Below, one piece after another: positions 36,852-46,032 of a stretch of 64,000 nt of DNA; position 1 is the first letter of the stretch; each line of letters opens with the position of its first letter. A program made the translations under genes and the position numbers. Origin of the DNA: Prauserella marina (GTDB taxonomy: Bacteria; Actinomycetota; Actinomycetes; Mycobacteriales; Pseudonocardiaceae); the NCBI RefSeq assembly GCF_002240355.1, contig NZ_CP016353.1, positions 1,042,501-1,106,500 of the forward strand, in the 5' to 3' direction. The notes below the pieces were generated by a model. The model was not told the origin of the DNA and ran no database searches. It was given only the letters and a program-made list of their open reading frames with translations.

Positions 36852-37901
36852 TCAGGAACCGATGGTCGCGGTGTCGATGACGAAGCGGTACCGCACGTCG
36901 CTGCTGGCCACCCGCTCGTAGGCGGTGTTGACCTGGTCGGCGGCGATGGTCTCGATCTCGGCGCCGATCCCGTGCTCCGCGCAGAAGTCCAGCATCTCCT
37001 GGGTTTCGGCGATACCGCCGATCATGGAGCCGGTGAGTATCTTGTTGCCGCCGATCAGCGAGAACGCGCTGTAGGAAAGCGGCTCTCCTGGTGCGCCGAC
37101 GTTCACCATCGCTCCACCGACTTTCAGCAGGCTCAGGTAGGCGTCGACCGGCAGCTTCGCCGAGACGGTGTTGAGGATCAGGTCGAACTGGCCCGCGAGC
37201 CGGCCGAACGTCGATTCGTCACCGGTGGCGTAGTAGGCGCTCGCGCCGAGCCGGACGCCGTCTTCCTGCTTCTTGAGGCTCTGGCTCAGCACCGTGACCT
37301 CGGCGCCCATCGCGACGGCGAGCTTCACGGCCAGGTGGCCGAGACCGCCGAGCCCGACGACCGCGACCTTCTTGCCGGGACCGGCACCCCACCGGCGCAA
37401 CGGCGAGTACGTCGTGATGCCCGCGCACAGCAGGGGAGCGGCGACGTCGAGCTCGATTCCCTCAGGAATGCGGCACACGAAGGCGTCCTTCACCACGATC
37501 TGCCTGCTGTAGCCGCCGTAGGTGTTCTCGCCGTCGAAGCCGACGCCGTTGTACGTTTGAATGTTGCCCTTGACGCAGAACTGTTCCTGGTCAGCCCGGC
37601 AGTTCTCGCATTCGCCGCACGAGTCGACCATGCAGCCGACACCGACCCGGTCGCCGACCCGGTACTCGGTCACGCCGGAGCCGACCTCGGCAACCACACC
37701 CGCGATTTCGTGACCGGGAACCATCGGGAAGATGGCGGTCCCCCAGTCTTCCTGAACCTGGTGGATGTCGGAGTGGCAAATGCCGGCGTAGGCGATGTCG
37801 ATCAGGACGTCATCAGGGCGCAGGTCGCGCCGCTGGATCGTGGTCTGTTCGAGCGGTGCGCCCGCGGACGGCGCGGCGATGGCGTGTGTCGTTGTGCTCA
37901 T
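36852..37901 (-). CDS. zinc-dependent NAD(P) alcohol/aldehyde dehydrogenase (YahK/CAD type)
   Basis: 349 aa medium-chain dehydrogenase. Catalytic zinc ligands are in [10 protein letters not shown] near 40 and [13 protein letters not shown] near 62; structural zinc cysteines are in [14 protein letters not shown] near 95-110; the nucleotide-binding [15 protein letters not shown] is near 177. The class reduces aldehydes such as cinnamaldehyde or aliphatic ones with NADPH. AGGAGG lies five nt before the ATG. The TetR regulator is divergent, with overlapping palindromes between, so aldehyde-responsive control is likely (inference). Confidence 0.92.
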   Translation of the reverse strand: MSTTTHAIAAPSAGAPLEQTTIQRRDLRPDDVLIDIAYAGICHSDIHQVQEDWGTAIFPMVPGHEIAGVVAEVGSGVTEYRVGDRVGVGCMVDSCGECENCRADQEQFCVKGNIQTYNGVGFDGENTYGGYSRQIVVKDAFVCRIPEGIELDVAAPLLCAGITTYSPLRRWGAGPGKKVAVVGLGGLGHLAVKLAVAMGAEVTVLSQSLKKQEDGVRLGASAYYATGDESTFGRLAGQFDLILNTVSAKLPVDAYLSLLKVGGAMVNVGAPGEPLSYSAFSLIGGNKILTGSMIGGIAETQEMLDFCAEHGIGAEIETIAADQVNTAYERVASSDVRYRFVIDTATIGS

Positions 37902-37942
37902 CAGACCTCCTGGTTATGGTTCAAAGAGCCCAATGTAACTGG

Positions 37943-37975
37943 CCTCTTACATTCACGACGTAAGAGGGCTCTTAC
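37943..37975. promoter_or_regulatory. overlapping palindromes in the adh-tetR gap
   Basis: CCTCTTAC (37943-37950) - 9 nt - GTAAGAGG (37960-37967) is a perfect inverted repeat. The right arm is shared with GTAAGAG-GG-CTCTTAC (37960-37975), a second perfect palindrome. Three alternating half-sites in 33 bp suggest cooperative binding by the TetR protein. Confidence 0.85.
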
Positions 37976-38005
37976 TTATTCCGATCGAAAGAAGTGGTCC
38001 AGGTC

Positions 38006-38605
38006 ATGGGCGAGCGATACCACCACGGCAACCTGCGTGCCGAGCTTGTGCGCGTGTCCCTCGATCTGATCGCCGAGCAGGGGCTGCGCGGGTTCTCCGT
38101 CGCCGAGGTGGCCCGAAGAGCCGAGGTCAGCCCCGGCGCTCCCTATCGGCACTTTCCGGAACGGGGAAGTCTGCTGGCCGCCGTGGCGACCGCCGTGGCC
38201 GGCCAGCTGGCCGACCGGGTCCGGAACGCGGCGGAGGGGTTGGCCGACCCTGTCGACGCGCTCGCCGCGGGCTGCGGCGCCTACACGGAATACCTGATCG
38301 AACGGCAGGCCGGGATCAATGTCATCTACGCCGACGGGCTGCAAGGAGGCGAGCACGAACAACTGCACGAGCAGACAAGGCGGTTGACCGACCAGTTCCT
38401 GATGTTGTGCCTCACCGTCTCCGATCACCCCGCGAGCGCGCTGGAACTCATGGAGCAGCTGTTCACCCAGGCACACGGTTACGGCATGTTCTGGCTGGAG
38501 GGCGTTTTCGCGCGGCACGGTTATTCCGCCGAACAGGTCGTGCGCAAATCCGTTGCCGCCGCCCGAGTCGTGATCGAAGGACACCGGTACACCACTCGCG
38601 GCTGA
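38006..38605 (+). CDS. TetR/AcrR family transcriptional regulator
   Basis: 199 aa. It begins GERYHHGNLRAELVRVSLDLIAEQGLRGFSVAEVARRAEVSPGAPYRHFPERGSLL, the typical TetR helix-turn-helix (recognition helix VSPGAPYRHF). The C-terminal ligand domain has several Cys/His (MLCLTVSDH) but no assignable ligand. ATG 38006 is chosen because family proteins start M-G-E/R-x-Y-H-H-G; GTG 37994 is an alternative. It is probably the repressor of the divergent dehydrogenase gene. Confidence 0.9.
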   Translation: MGERYHHGNLRAELVRVSLDLIAEQGLRGFSVAEVARRAEVSPGAPYRHFPERGSLLAAVATAVAGQLADRVRNAAEGLADPVDALAAGCGAYTEYLIERQAGINVIYADGLQGGEHEQLHEQTRRLTDQFLMLCLTVSDHPASALELMEQLFTQAHGYGMFWLEGVFARHGYSAEQVVRKSVAAARVVIEGHRYTTRG

Positions 38606-38693
38606 CCTGTTCTTGATCTCCAGTTATGTCGAGGTCGCAGACTCGGAGTCCTCCGGTTCCGCCGCGGTGCCGGGACGACCGAGAGGAGCAGCG

Positions 38694-39554
38694 ATGAAAA
38701 CAGCCGGTCTCGGGCCGGTCGGGGTGGCGCTCAACGTGTCGGCCGACAACGCGCATCTCGCGGAGGCGGCCGAACTGGAGGCGCTTGGCTACTCGGCCGT
38801 ATGGCTGCCGGGAGGGGATATCGACAGCCTCGGCCGGGTCGGCGATCTGCTCGCCGCGACCACGTCGGTGCGGGTCGGAACGGCCGTCATTCCGCCCGAC
38901 GTCTACGACGCGGACGCGGTGGTGACCGCTTACGCCCGGTTCGAGCGCGACCATCCCGGCCGGTTCCTGGCCGGGTTCGGATCACCGCAGCGGGCGCGGC
39001 AGCTCGCATTGCTGGGCGGCTATCTCGACCGGCTCGACGCGGCGGAGGAGCCGGTTCCTCGACGGCGAAGGCTGCTCGCCGCGCTCGGTCCTCGCAAGCT
39101 CGCGCTCGCCCGCGATCGCGGCGCCGGAGCGGTTCCACTGCTCGTGACCCCCGGCTACACCGCGTGGGCCAGGCGGATTCTCGGTGAAGAGGCGACTCTC
39201 GTCGTCTACCAGCTCGCCGTCGGCGATACCGATGCCGCGCGTGCCCGGCGGACCGCGAGGAAACCGACCCTTCGTGGCCTGACGGGCGTCGGCGGGTACC
39301 CGGAGAACATGCGGCGGATGGGCTTCACCGCCGAGCAGATCGCCACGCTCGACGACGCGCTCGTCGACGCTCTGATCGGCTGGGGTGACGACGCCGCGAT
39401 CGCCGCGAGGGTCGGCGAACACCTCGAAGCCGGAGCCGATCACGTCGTACTCGGCGTACTGCACGACGGTGATCAGCCCGGCCCGGCCGAACTCGCCCGC
39501 GGGCTTGCCGCGTCAGGCGTTCTCGGCGAGCAGTCGCCGAGCGGCCGACAGTAG
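38694..39554 (+). CDS. LLM class (probably F420-dependent) oxidoreductase
   Basis: 286 aa luciferase-like monooxygenase fold, closest to the actinobacterial TIGR03620-type F420-dependent group. Cues: AAELEALGYSAVWLPGGDIDSLGRVGDLLAATTSVRVGTAVI near residues 24-65, RFERDHPGRFLAGFGSP near 82, and QLAVGDTDAARARRTARK. The substrate is unknown. ATG 38694 has GAGGAG eight nt upstream, ruling out the longer frame from 38613. The 3' end overlaps the convergent reductase gene by 42 bp. Confidence 0.85.
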   Translation: MKTAGLGPVGVALNVSADNAHLAEAAELEALGYSAVWLPGGDIDSLGRVGDLLAATTSVRVGTAVIPPDVYDADAVVTAYARFERDHPGRFLAGFGSPQRARQLALLGGYLDRLDAAEEPVPRRRRLLAALGPRKLALARDRGAGAVPLLVTPGYTAWARRILGEEATLVVYQLAVGDTDAARARRTARKPTLRGLTGVGGYPENMRRMGFTAEQIATLDDALVDALIGWGDDAAIAARVGEHLEAGADHVVLGVLHDGDQPGPAELARGLAASGVLGEQSPSGRQ

Positions 39555-40346
39555 ATCCGGCGTTTGGCCGGCTTCGACGGCCGAGCGGTTGATGAGGTCG
39601 ATGGCCCCCGCCGTGAATTCCGCGCTCTGCACGGGCTCGTACTCTTCCGGCGTATCGATCTCCCGTGCCTGCTCGGTGAGGACCGCCGCCACCGCCTGGA
39701 GAAACGGGATCGCCATCTCCGCAAGCGTCCCCGCCGATCCGCCCACTGTGCGCACCATCCGGCCGCCCTGCTTGAAGCCGCCGAACATCGCGTACATCGT
39801 GCCGAGTATCGCGGTGTCGTACATGGCGGCCATTCCCGGATCGGATCCGACGAACGTGGCCGTGCCCCAGTTTTCCAACAGGTGCCGGTACTGCTCGAAG
39901 TCGTGTTCGTCCCCGCTGTAGAGCACGAGGGAGGCCGCTGTGCCGATCATTTCGGGGGACGCCATGAGCCCGCCGTCGACGTAGCCGATCCGGTACTGGT
40001 GTGCCCAGGTGGCGAGGGCGCGGGCCTCGTCGGGGGTCGTCGTCGTGACGTTGACGACGATCCGTCCGCTGAGCGCGTCGGTCACCGGGTCGAGTTGCTC
40101 GTGCACGGATGCCTCGTCGAGCAGGCAGACCACGACGAGCGGGGATGCCTTCACCGCGTCCTCGACCGTCGAGGCGATCTTGCCGCCCGCAGCCACGACG
40201 TCGTGTGCTTTGCCGGGGGTCCTGTTCCACGCGGTCACGGAATGGCCTGCTGACAGCAAGTGGGTGGCGAGGGCTTGGCCCATCGCGCCCAGCCCGAGGA
40301 CGGTGACCTCGGTCGTGCTCGTGCCGCCCTGGGATGACGAAGTCAA
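39513..40346 (-). CDS. imine-reductase-like NAD(P)-dependent oxidoreductase
   Basis: 277 aa of the beta-hydroxyacid dehydrogenase/imine reductase group. The N-terminal Rossmann fold has VLGLGAMGQALATHLL near 17, and WNRTPGKA favours NADPH. The C-terminal helical domain has MYDTAILGTMYAMFGGFKQG near 180, where 6-phosphogluconate-type enzymes carry the catalytic Lys; its replacement by Asp/Ala-type residues is typical of imine reductases. It may reduce cyclic imines or aminate ketones. It starts at TTG 40346 and is divergent from an HxlR regulator. Confidence 0.85.
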   Translation of the reverse strand: MTSSSQGGTSTTEVTVLGLGAMGQALATHLLSAGHSVTAWNRTPGKAHDVVAAGGKIASTVEDAVKASPLVVVCLLDEASVHEQLDPVTDALSGRIVVNVTTTTPDEARALATWAHQYRIGYVDGGLMASPEMIGTAASLVLYSGDEHDFEQYRHLLENWGTATFVGSDPGMAAMYDTAILGTMYAMFGGFKQGGRMVRTVGGSAGTLAEMAIPFLQAVAAVLTEQAREIDTPEEYEPVQSAEFTAGAIDLINRSAVEAGQTPDLLSAARRLLAENA

Positions 40347-40415
40347 GATATCTCTTCTCTCTCAACGGAATTCAACGGCAATAGCCTCGCCTCATGCACT
40401 ACTATTCAACAAGTA

Positions 40416-40431
40416 CTGACTTCAAAGTCAG
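40416..40431. promoter_or_regulatory. HxlR-type palindromic operator
   Basis: CTGACTT-CA-AAGTCAG, a perfect 7-bp inverted repeat, flanked by GTA/GTAC to nearly 10 bp. It lies in the 118-bp gap between the imine-reductase-like gene and hxlR, 33 bp before the hxlR start, so it could control both. Confidence 0.8.
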
Positions 40432-40464
40432 GTACTGTGCTGAAGGTAAGTTAGGAGAGCGCGC

Positions 40465-40845
40465 ATGCGAAGGAAGGCCAGGCCGTACGCGTGTGGCATC
40501 GACGCCGCGATAGACGTCATCGGCGGAAAGTGGAAGGTGCTCATCCTGTGGGCGCTGCACGACGGCGCGAAGCGGTTCGGCGAGCTGCGGCGGCTCGTGC
40601 TCGGCGTGACCGAGAAGATGCTCATCCAGCAGCTGCGAGAGCTTGAGACCGACGGCATCGTGCACCGCGAGGTCTACCACCAGGTGCCGCCAAGGGTGGA
40701 GTATTCCCTCACCGAGCTGGGCATATCGCTCAACGACGCGCTCGAACCGCTCGGAAATTGGGGCGCCCGGCACATGGATCACATCGTCACGTGCGCGAGA
40801 GAACCGGTCCCTGAGCACGGATCTCGGCAGGTTCAGCCCGGCTGA
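40465..40845 (+). CDS. HxlR family winged-helix regulator
   Basis: 126 aa. Canonical HxlR pattern: Cys near the N-terminus (YACGIDAAIDVIGGKWKVLILWAL), RFGELRRLVLGVTEKMLIQQLRELETDGIVHREVYHQVPPRVEYSLTELG (residues 31-80). The single N-terminal Cys is often a redox or electrophile sensor in this family. RBS GGAGAG lies seven nt before ATG. It is presumably the regulator of the divergent imine-reductase-like gene. It overlaps the IclR gene end by 13 bp (convergent). Confidence 0.9.
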   Translation: MRRKARPYACGIDAAIDVIGGKWKVLILWALHDGAKRFGELRRLVLGVTEKMLIQQLRELETDGIVHREVYHQVPPRVEYSLTELGISLNDALEPLGNWGARHMDHIVTCAREPVPEHGSRQVQPG

Positions 40846-41603
40846 CCGCCGATTCTGCTCGTCAGCTCGCTCGCGGCCCTGCGAACCTGCTCGGCGAGTG
40901 AGGGCCAGGTCTCGGTACAGGCATCGCCGTCGCACAGGTGACGCAACGTGACGCCGACGGAGGCCAGTGGCCTGCCGCCGTGGTCGAAAACCGGATGCGC
41001 CACCGAGGCGAACCCCTCGGTGACGTGCCCGTCCTCGACGGCCCACCCGAGTCTGCGATGTGCGCCAAGCAGTCCGCGCAGCTCGGCGAGGGTTCGCGGA
41101 CCCCTTCCGGTGCGCCGCACGAACGCCGAAGGCGCGGGGAACAGTGCCCGCACGTGTGCGGCGGGCAGGTGACAGAGCATGGCCCTTCCCGAAGCGGTCA
41201 GGTGCGAGGGCAGGCGGACGCCGACGTCGGTGACCAGCGTTTCCGGAACGGCGGGTCGTTCCTTGACCAGATAGAGCAGCTCGTTGCCGTGCAGGATGCC
41301 GAGTTGCGCGGTATGCCCCACCTTGTCGACGAGCCTGCGCAGCACCGGCCCGGCGAGCCGTTCGAGCGGATCGTGCCGCAGATAGGCGGAGCCGAGTTCG
41401 AAGGCGGCGATGCCGAGGCCGTACCTGCGTTCGGCGGGAAGGTGAACGACGAAACCGGCCGATTCGAGTTCGCCGAGGAGGTGGTAGGTCGTCGATCTCG
41501 GCAGGCCGAGTTCGCGGGCGAGCGCGGCAGCCGAAACGGGACCCGCGTGCCCGGCGAGCGCGCCGAGGAGGGCGAGGCCACGACGCAGCGCGGGGACGCT
41601 CAT
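40833..41603 (-). CDS. IclR family regulator of the hut operon
   Basis: 256 aa. N-terminal winged helix (LALLGALAGHAGPVSAAALARELGLPRSTTYHLLGELESAGFV, residues 9-52), then an IclR effector domain with LVTDVGVRLPSHLTASGRAMLCHLP and GFASVAHPVFDHGGRPLASVGVT. ATG 41603 is preferred; the frame to 42092 runs antisense to hutH and is rejected. It is divergent from hutH with an imperfect palindrome between, so a role in sensing histidine or urocanate is inferred. Confidence 0.87.
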   Translation of the reverse strand: MSVPALRRGLALLGALAGHAGPVSAAALARELGLPRSTTYHLLGELESAGFVVHLPAERRYGLGIAAFELGSAYLRHDPLERLAGPVLRRLVDKVGHTAQLGILHGNELLYLVKERPAVPETLVTDVGVRLPSHLTASGRAMLCHLPAAHVRALFPAPSAFVRRTGRGPRTLAELRGLLGAHRRLGWAVEDGHVTEGFASVAHPVFDHGGRPLASVGVTLRHLCDGDACTETWPSLAEQVRRAASELTSRIGGQPG

Positions 41604-41611
41604 ACCCCTCC

Positions 41612-41629
41612 TGTCTGGAATCCGAGACA
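41612..41629. promoter_or_regulatory. imperfect palindrome between iclR and hutH
   Basis: TGTCTGGAATCCGAGACA: 7 of 9 positions symmetric, 8 bp upstream of the iclR start and 52 bp before hutH. It is a candidate IclR-protein operator for both promoters. Confidence 0.55.
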
Positions 41630-41681
41630 CAACCGGCTTACCGAACAGGATGCGCGCTGTCTCGCGGAGTGCAATAGGGGT

Positions 41682-43208
41682 ATGGCAGAGCAGGTATCCC
41701 TCGGCGCGGCGAACCTGGGCAGGCGGCAGGTCGTCGACGTCGCGCGGCACGACGCGTCGGTCGTGCTCGACGCGGTCGCGCTGAGCAACATCGTCACCGC
41801 GCGCGAGCACGTCGACGCGCTCGCCGAGACGCCTGAGGCCACCTACGGCGTCTCGACCGGCTTCGGCGCGCTGGCGGTCAGGCACATCCCCGAAGAACGG
41901 CGTGCCGATTTGCAGCGCTCGCTGATCAGGTCGCACGCGGCGGGAGCCGGAGCCGAGCTGGAGCGGGAGGTGGTGCGGGCACTCATGGTGCTGCGGCTGC
42001 GCACGCTCGCCACCGGGCACACCGGCATCAGGAGGGAGACGGCCGCCGCGCTGGCCGCGATGCTCAACGCCGGTATCACGCCCGTCGTGCACGAGTACGG
42101 TTCGCTCGGCTGCTCCGGCGATCTCGCCCCGCTTGCCGCGGTGGCGCTCGCGCTGATGGGGGAGGGCGAGGCCGAAACGGCGGATGGTGAGCGCCTTCCA
42201 GCCGCGACCGCGTTGCGGCTGGCCGGAATCGAGCCGGTGACGCTGGCCGAGAAGGAAGGGCTCGCGCTGACCAACGGCACCGACGGCATGCTCGGCATGC
42301 TGGTGCTCGCGGCGGCCGACCTGCGGGACCTGCTCGCCGTCGCCGACCTGACCGCTGCCATGAGCGTCGAGGCGTTGCTCGGCACCGACCGGGTCTTCGC
42401 CGCGGACCTACAGGCCCTCCGGCCTTACCCTGGCCAGGCGCTCTCCGCACGCAGGATGCTGGCGGCGCTGTCCGGTTCCGCGATCGTCGCGAGTCATCGG
42501 GGACCGGACTGCACGCGCGTGCAGGACGCCTATTCACTGCGCTGCGCGCCGCAGGTCCATGGCGCGGCGAGGGACACGCTGGCGCACGCGGAGCGGGTCG
42601 CCGACATCGAGTTGTCCTCCGCGATCGACAACCCCGTCGTGCTGGAGGGCGGCCGGATCGAGTCGAACGGCAACTTCCACGGCGCGCCGCTCGGCTACGT
42701 GCTCGATTTCCTTGCGATCGCGGTCGCCGACGTTGCCTCGATCGCGGAACGGCGAACCGACCGGATGCTCGACACCGCCCGCTCGAACGGGCTGCCCGCG
42801 TTCCTCGCCGCCGACCCAGGCGTCGACTCCGGCCACATGATTGCCCAGTACACGCAGGCGGGGATCGTCAGCGAACTGAAACGGCTCGCCGTGCCCGCCT
42901 CGGTCGACTCGATTCCGAGCAGTGCCATGCAGGAGGACCACGTGTCGATGGGCTGGGCCGCGGCGCGAAAGCTGCGCAGAGGTGTCGACGGGCTGCGCAC
43001 GGTCCTTGCCGTCGAACTGTTGTGTGCCGCGAGAGCGCTCGATCTGCGGGCGCCGCTCGAACCAGCCCCGGTCACCGGCGCGGCGCGCGACCTGCTGCGC
43101 ACCGTGGTCGCGGGGCCAGGACCAGACCGGCATCTCGCTCCCGAGATCGCCGCGGCCGAAGCATTGATCGACTCAGGTGCCGTGCTCGCCGTGATGGAGG
43201 AAACATGA
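41682..43208 (+). CDS. hutH: histidine ammonia-lyase
   Basis: 508 aa. First step of histidine catabolism, giving urocanate and ammonia. The MIO-forming tripeptide lies in [13 protein letters not shown] near 145 as Cys-Ser-Gly rather than the common Ala-Ser-Gly. [10 protein letters not shown] (Tyr of the active site near 48) and SSAIDNPVV near 310, with [12 protein letters not shown] near 410, are further family motifs. ATG 41682 is chosen; it is preceded closely by AGGGG. It heads a five-gene operon; its stop overlaps hutU (ATGA). Confidence 0.95.
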   Translation: MAEQVSLGAANLGRRQVVDVARHDASVVLDAVALSNIVTAREHVDALAETPEATYGVSTGFGALAVRHIPEERRADLQRSLIRSHAAGAGAELEREVVRALMVLRLRTLATGHTGIRRETAAALAAMLNAGITPVVHEYGSLGCSGDLAPLAAVALALMGEGEAETADGERLPAATALRLAGIEPVTLAEKEGLALTNGTDGMLGMLVLAAADLRDLLAVADLTAAMSVEALLGTDRVFAADLQALRPYPGQALSARRMLAALSGSAIVASHRGPDCTRVQDAYSLRCAPQVHGAARDTLAHAERVADIELSSAIDNPVVLEGGRIESNGNFHGAPLGYVLDFLAIAVADVASIAERRTDRMLDTARSNGLPAFLAADPGVDSGHMIAQYTQAGIVSELKRLAVPASVDSIPSSAMQEDHVSMGWAAARKLRRGVDGLRTVLAVELLCAARALDLRAPLEPAPVTGAARDLLRTVVAGPGPDRHLAPEIAAAEALIDSGAVLAVMEET

Positions 43209-44833
43209 CCGACAAGCTCACCGCGCGGAACTGGCAGACCGAAGCCGCGCTGCGGATGCTGCGCAACAACCTCGACCCGGCCGTCGCCGAGCGCGGCGAA
43301 GACCTCGTCGTGTACGGGGGGACTGGCAAGGCGGCCCGCGACTGGCCGAGCTACCACGCCATCGAACGGTCACTGACGACGCTGGCCGAGGACGAGACAT
43401 TGCTTGTGCAGTCAGGAAAGCCGGTCGGTGTCCTGCGAACCCACGAGTGGGCGCCGAGGGTGCTGCTCGCGAACTCCAACCTCGTCGGCGACTGGGCGAC
43501 CTGGCCCGAGTTTCGCAGGCTGGAGTCACTGGGGCTGACGATGTACGGGCAGATGACGGCGGGTTCCTGGATCTACATCGGCACGCAGGGCATCTTGCAG
43601 GGCACCTACGAAACGTTCGCCGAGGTGGCGCGCAAACGATTCGGCGGAAGCCTCGCCGGAACACTCACGATCACGGCCGGTCTCGGCGGGATGGGCGGGG
43701 CGCAACCGCTTGCCGTGACGATGAACGGAGGCACGGCGCTGGTCATCGAGTGCGATCGGCAGCGGGCGCTGCGGCGGATCGAAACCCGCTACCTCGACGA
43801 GCTGGCGTCCGATGTGGACGACGCGATCGCGAGGGTGACCGATGCGAAGAGGCTGCGGCGCGCCTTGTCGGTTGGGTTGATCGGCAACGCGGCCGAGGTG
43901 CTGCCCGAGTTGCTGCGGAGGGGAGTCGAGGCCGACATCGTCACCGATCAGACCTCGGCGCACGACCCGCTCGCCTATCTGCCGGTCGGGGTGGACGTCG
44001 AGGACTGGCACGACTACGCGGCGAAGAAGCCCGACGAGTTCACCGACCGTTCCCGCGATTCGATGGCGGAGCACGTGGACGCGATGATCGGGTTCCTCGA
44101 CGGGGGAGCCGAGGTGTTCGACTACGGCAATTCGTTACGCGGCGAGGCCAAACTCGGCGGCTGTGAGCGCGCTTTCGACTTCCCCGGGTTCGTTCCCGCC
44201 TACATCCGCCCGCTGTTCTGCGAGGGCAAGGGCCCGTTTCGCTGGGTCGCGCTTTCCGGCGATCCGGCCGACATCGCCGCGACCGACAGGGCGATACTCG
44301 ACCTCTTCGGCGAGGACGAGGCACTGGCCCGCTGGATCAAGCTCGCCGGAGAACGGGTCGCCTTCCAGGGGCTTCCGGCGAGGATTTGCTGGCTCGGCTA
44401 CGGGCAGCGGCATCTCGCGGGGCTGCGGTTCAACGAGATGGTCGCCAGCGGCGAACTGTCGGCGCCGGTGGTGATCGGCAGGGATCACCTCGACGCTGGC
44501 AGCGTCGCCTCGCCCTACCGGGAGACCGAGGGCATGGCCGATGGTTCCGACGCCATCGCCGACTGGCCGCTGCTCAACGCACTCGTGAATACGGCATCAG
44601 GGGCAACCTGGGTCTCGATCCACCACGGCGGCGGCGTCGGCATGGGTCGATCGATTCACGCGGGGCAGGTGTGCGTCGCCGACGGCAGTGAGCTTGCCGC
44701 GCGCAAGATCGAGCGGGTACTGACCAACGATCCCGCGATGGGCGTGATCCGGCACGTCGACGCGGGCTACGAGCGAGCCGCCGAGGTCGCGGCGGAGCGC
44801 GGGGTGCGCATTCCGATGCGGGAGGACACGTGA
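43205..44833 (+). CDS. hutU: urocanate hydratase
   Basis: 542 aa. Converts urocanate to imidazolonepropionate with tightly bound NAD+. Motifs: [16 protein letters not shown] near 40, [18 protein letters not shown] near 162 (NAD site), [25 protein letters not shown] near 305-325 and [13 protein letters not shown] near 335. ATG overlaps the hutH stop, and its own stop overlaps the next start (GTGA), so translation is coupled. Confidence 0.96.
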   Translation: MTDKLTARNWQTEAALRMLRNNLDPAVAERGEDLVVYGGTGKAARDWPSYHAIERSLTTLAEDETLLVQSGKPVGVLRTHEWAPRVLLANSNLVGDWATWPEFRRLESLGLTMYGQMTAGSWIYIGTQGILQGTYETFAEVARKRFGGSLAGTLTITAGLGGMGGAQPLAVTMNGGTALVIECDRQRALRRIETRYLDELASDVDDAIARVTDAKRLRRALSVGLIGNAAEVLPELLRRGVEADIVTDQTSAHDPLAYLPVGVDVEDWHDYAAKKPDEFTDRSRDSMAEHVDAMIGFLDGGAEVFDYGNSLRGEAKLGGCERAFDFPGFVPAYIRPLFCEGKGPFRWVALSGDPADIAATDRAILDLFGEDEALARWIKLAGERVAFQGLPARICWLGYGQRHLAGLRFNEMVASGELSAPVVIGRDHLDAGSVASPYRETEGMADGSDAIADWPLLNALVNTASGATWVSIHHGGGVGMGRSIHAGQVCVADGSELAARKIERVLTNDPAMGVIRHVDAGYERAAEVAAERGVRIPMREDT

Positions 44834-46032
44834 TGGGGACGCAATCGCTGCTCGACGAGATCACCGACGTGGGGAGGGATTCCGCGCGGGGAGGCTATTC
44901 CCGGCACGTGTTCGCCGAGGCGGAGACCGAACTGCGCGAGTGGTTCGCGGAGCGAGCCGAGGGTGCGGGACTTGAGGTCGAGACCGACCGCAACGGCAAC
45001 CTGTGGGCGTGGTGGGGCGAGCCCGATTCCGGAGACGCTGTCGTCACGGGAAGTCACGTCGATTCGGTACCCGGTGGAGGGGCTTTCGACGGCCCGCTCG
45101 GGGTCGCCAGCGCGTTGAGCGCGGTGGGAACGTTGCGGGAACGGGGATTCCGGCCTGGCAAACCGCTCGGTGTCGTCGTGTTCGCCGAGGAGGAGGGCGG
45201 CCGGTTCGGCGTTCCCTGTCTCGGTTCGCGGTTGCTGACCGGCGCGATCGACGCGACGGCCGCGTTGCGGCTGTCCGACACCGACGGCGTCACGTTCGCG
45301 GAGGCGAGCGCGAAGGCGGGGCTTGATCCCGGACGGGTCGGCGCCGATCCCGCGCGGCTCGGCCGGATCGGCCGGTTCGTGGAGTTGCACGTCGAGCAGG
45401 GCAGGGGCCTCGTCGACGTCGCGGAGCCGGTCGCCGTCGGCAGTTCGGTGATCGCGCACGGCCGATGGCGGTTCTCGTTCTCCGGACAGGGAAACCACGC
45501 CGGCGCGACGTTGTTGTGCGACAGGGCGGATCCGATGCTGCCCGCCGCGCACGCGGTCACGGCGGCGAGACGGATCGCCGAGAAGTTCCCGATGGCGAGG
45601 GCCACGGTCGGCAGGCTCGTGCCGACTCCGGGCGGCACCAACGTCATAGCGTCCACTGTGGACCTCTGGTTGGACGCGAGGATGCCGGAGGGCGACGTTC
45701 GCGCGCTGGTGGCCGAAATCGAGGCGGCTTCCTCGGCCGCGGCAGCCGAGGAAGGATGTTCCCTGGTTGTCAGTGAGGAGTCGCTCAGTGGCGAGGTGCT
45801 GTTCGATCCCGTACTGCGCGACGAGCTTTCCCGCTTGCTCGGTGGCGTTCCCGCTTTGCCGACCGGCGCTGGGCACGACGCCGCGGTACTCGCCGATGTG
45901 CTGCCGTCGGCGATGCTCTACGTGCGCAACCCGACCGGAATCAGCCACGCGCCGGAGGAGTTCGCGGAACCCGCCGACGTCGAACGCGGATCGGCCGCGC
46001 TGGCCGACGTGCTGGAGTACCTGTGCCGGTGA
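44830..46032 (+). CDS. M20-family amidohydrolase (allantoate/N-carbamoyl amidohydrolase-like)
   Basis: 400 aa. Two-metal peptidase-fold amidase. Metal ligands are in [22 protein letters not shown] near 75-95, [13 protein letters not shown] near 120, [10 protein letters not shown] near 185 and GISHAPEEF near 373; [16 protein letters not shown] is the lid hinge. By sequence it looks like allantoate or N-carbamoyl-amino-acid hydrolase. Placed between hutU and hutF, in an operon with no HutG, it may instead deformylate N-formylglutamate made by HutF. That assignment is inference. It overlaps both neighbours. Confidence 0.85.
   Translation: MMGTQSLLDEITDVGRDSARGGYSRHVFAEAETELREWFAERAEGAGLEVETDRNGNLWAWWGEPDSGDAVVTGSHVDSVPGGGAFDGPLGVASALSAVGTLRERGFRPGKPLGVVVFAEEEGGRFGVPCLGSRLLTGAIDATAALRLSDTDGVTFAEASAKAGLDPGRVGADPARLGRIGRFVELHVEQGRGLVDVAEPVAVGSSVIAHGRWRFSFSGQGNHAGATLLCDRADPMLPAAHAVTAARRIAEKFPMARATVGRLVPTPGGTNVIASTVDLWLDARMPEGDVRALVAEIEAASSAAAAEEGCSLVVSEESLSGEVLFDPVLRDELSRLLGGVPALPTGAGHDAAVLADVLPSAMLYVRNPTGISHAPEEFAEPADVERGSAALADVLEYLCR

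Noticed and set aside
44830-46032. Purine (allantoin) catabolism gene cluster based on the allantoate-amidohydrolase-like gene
   Set aside because: No allantoinase, ureidoglycolate or urate genes are near; the gene is embedded and co-translated in the hut operon.
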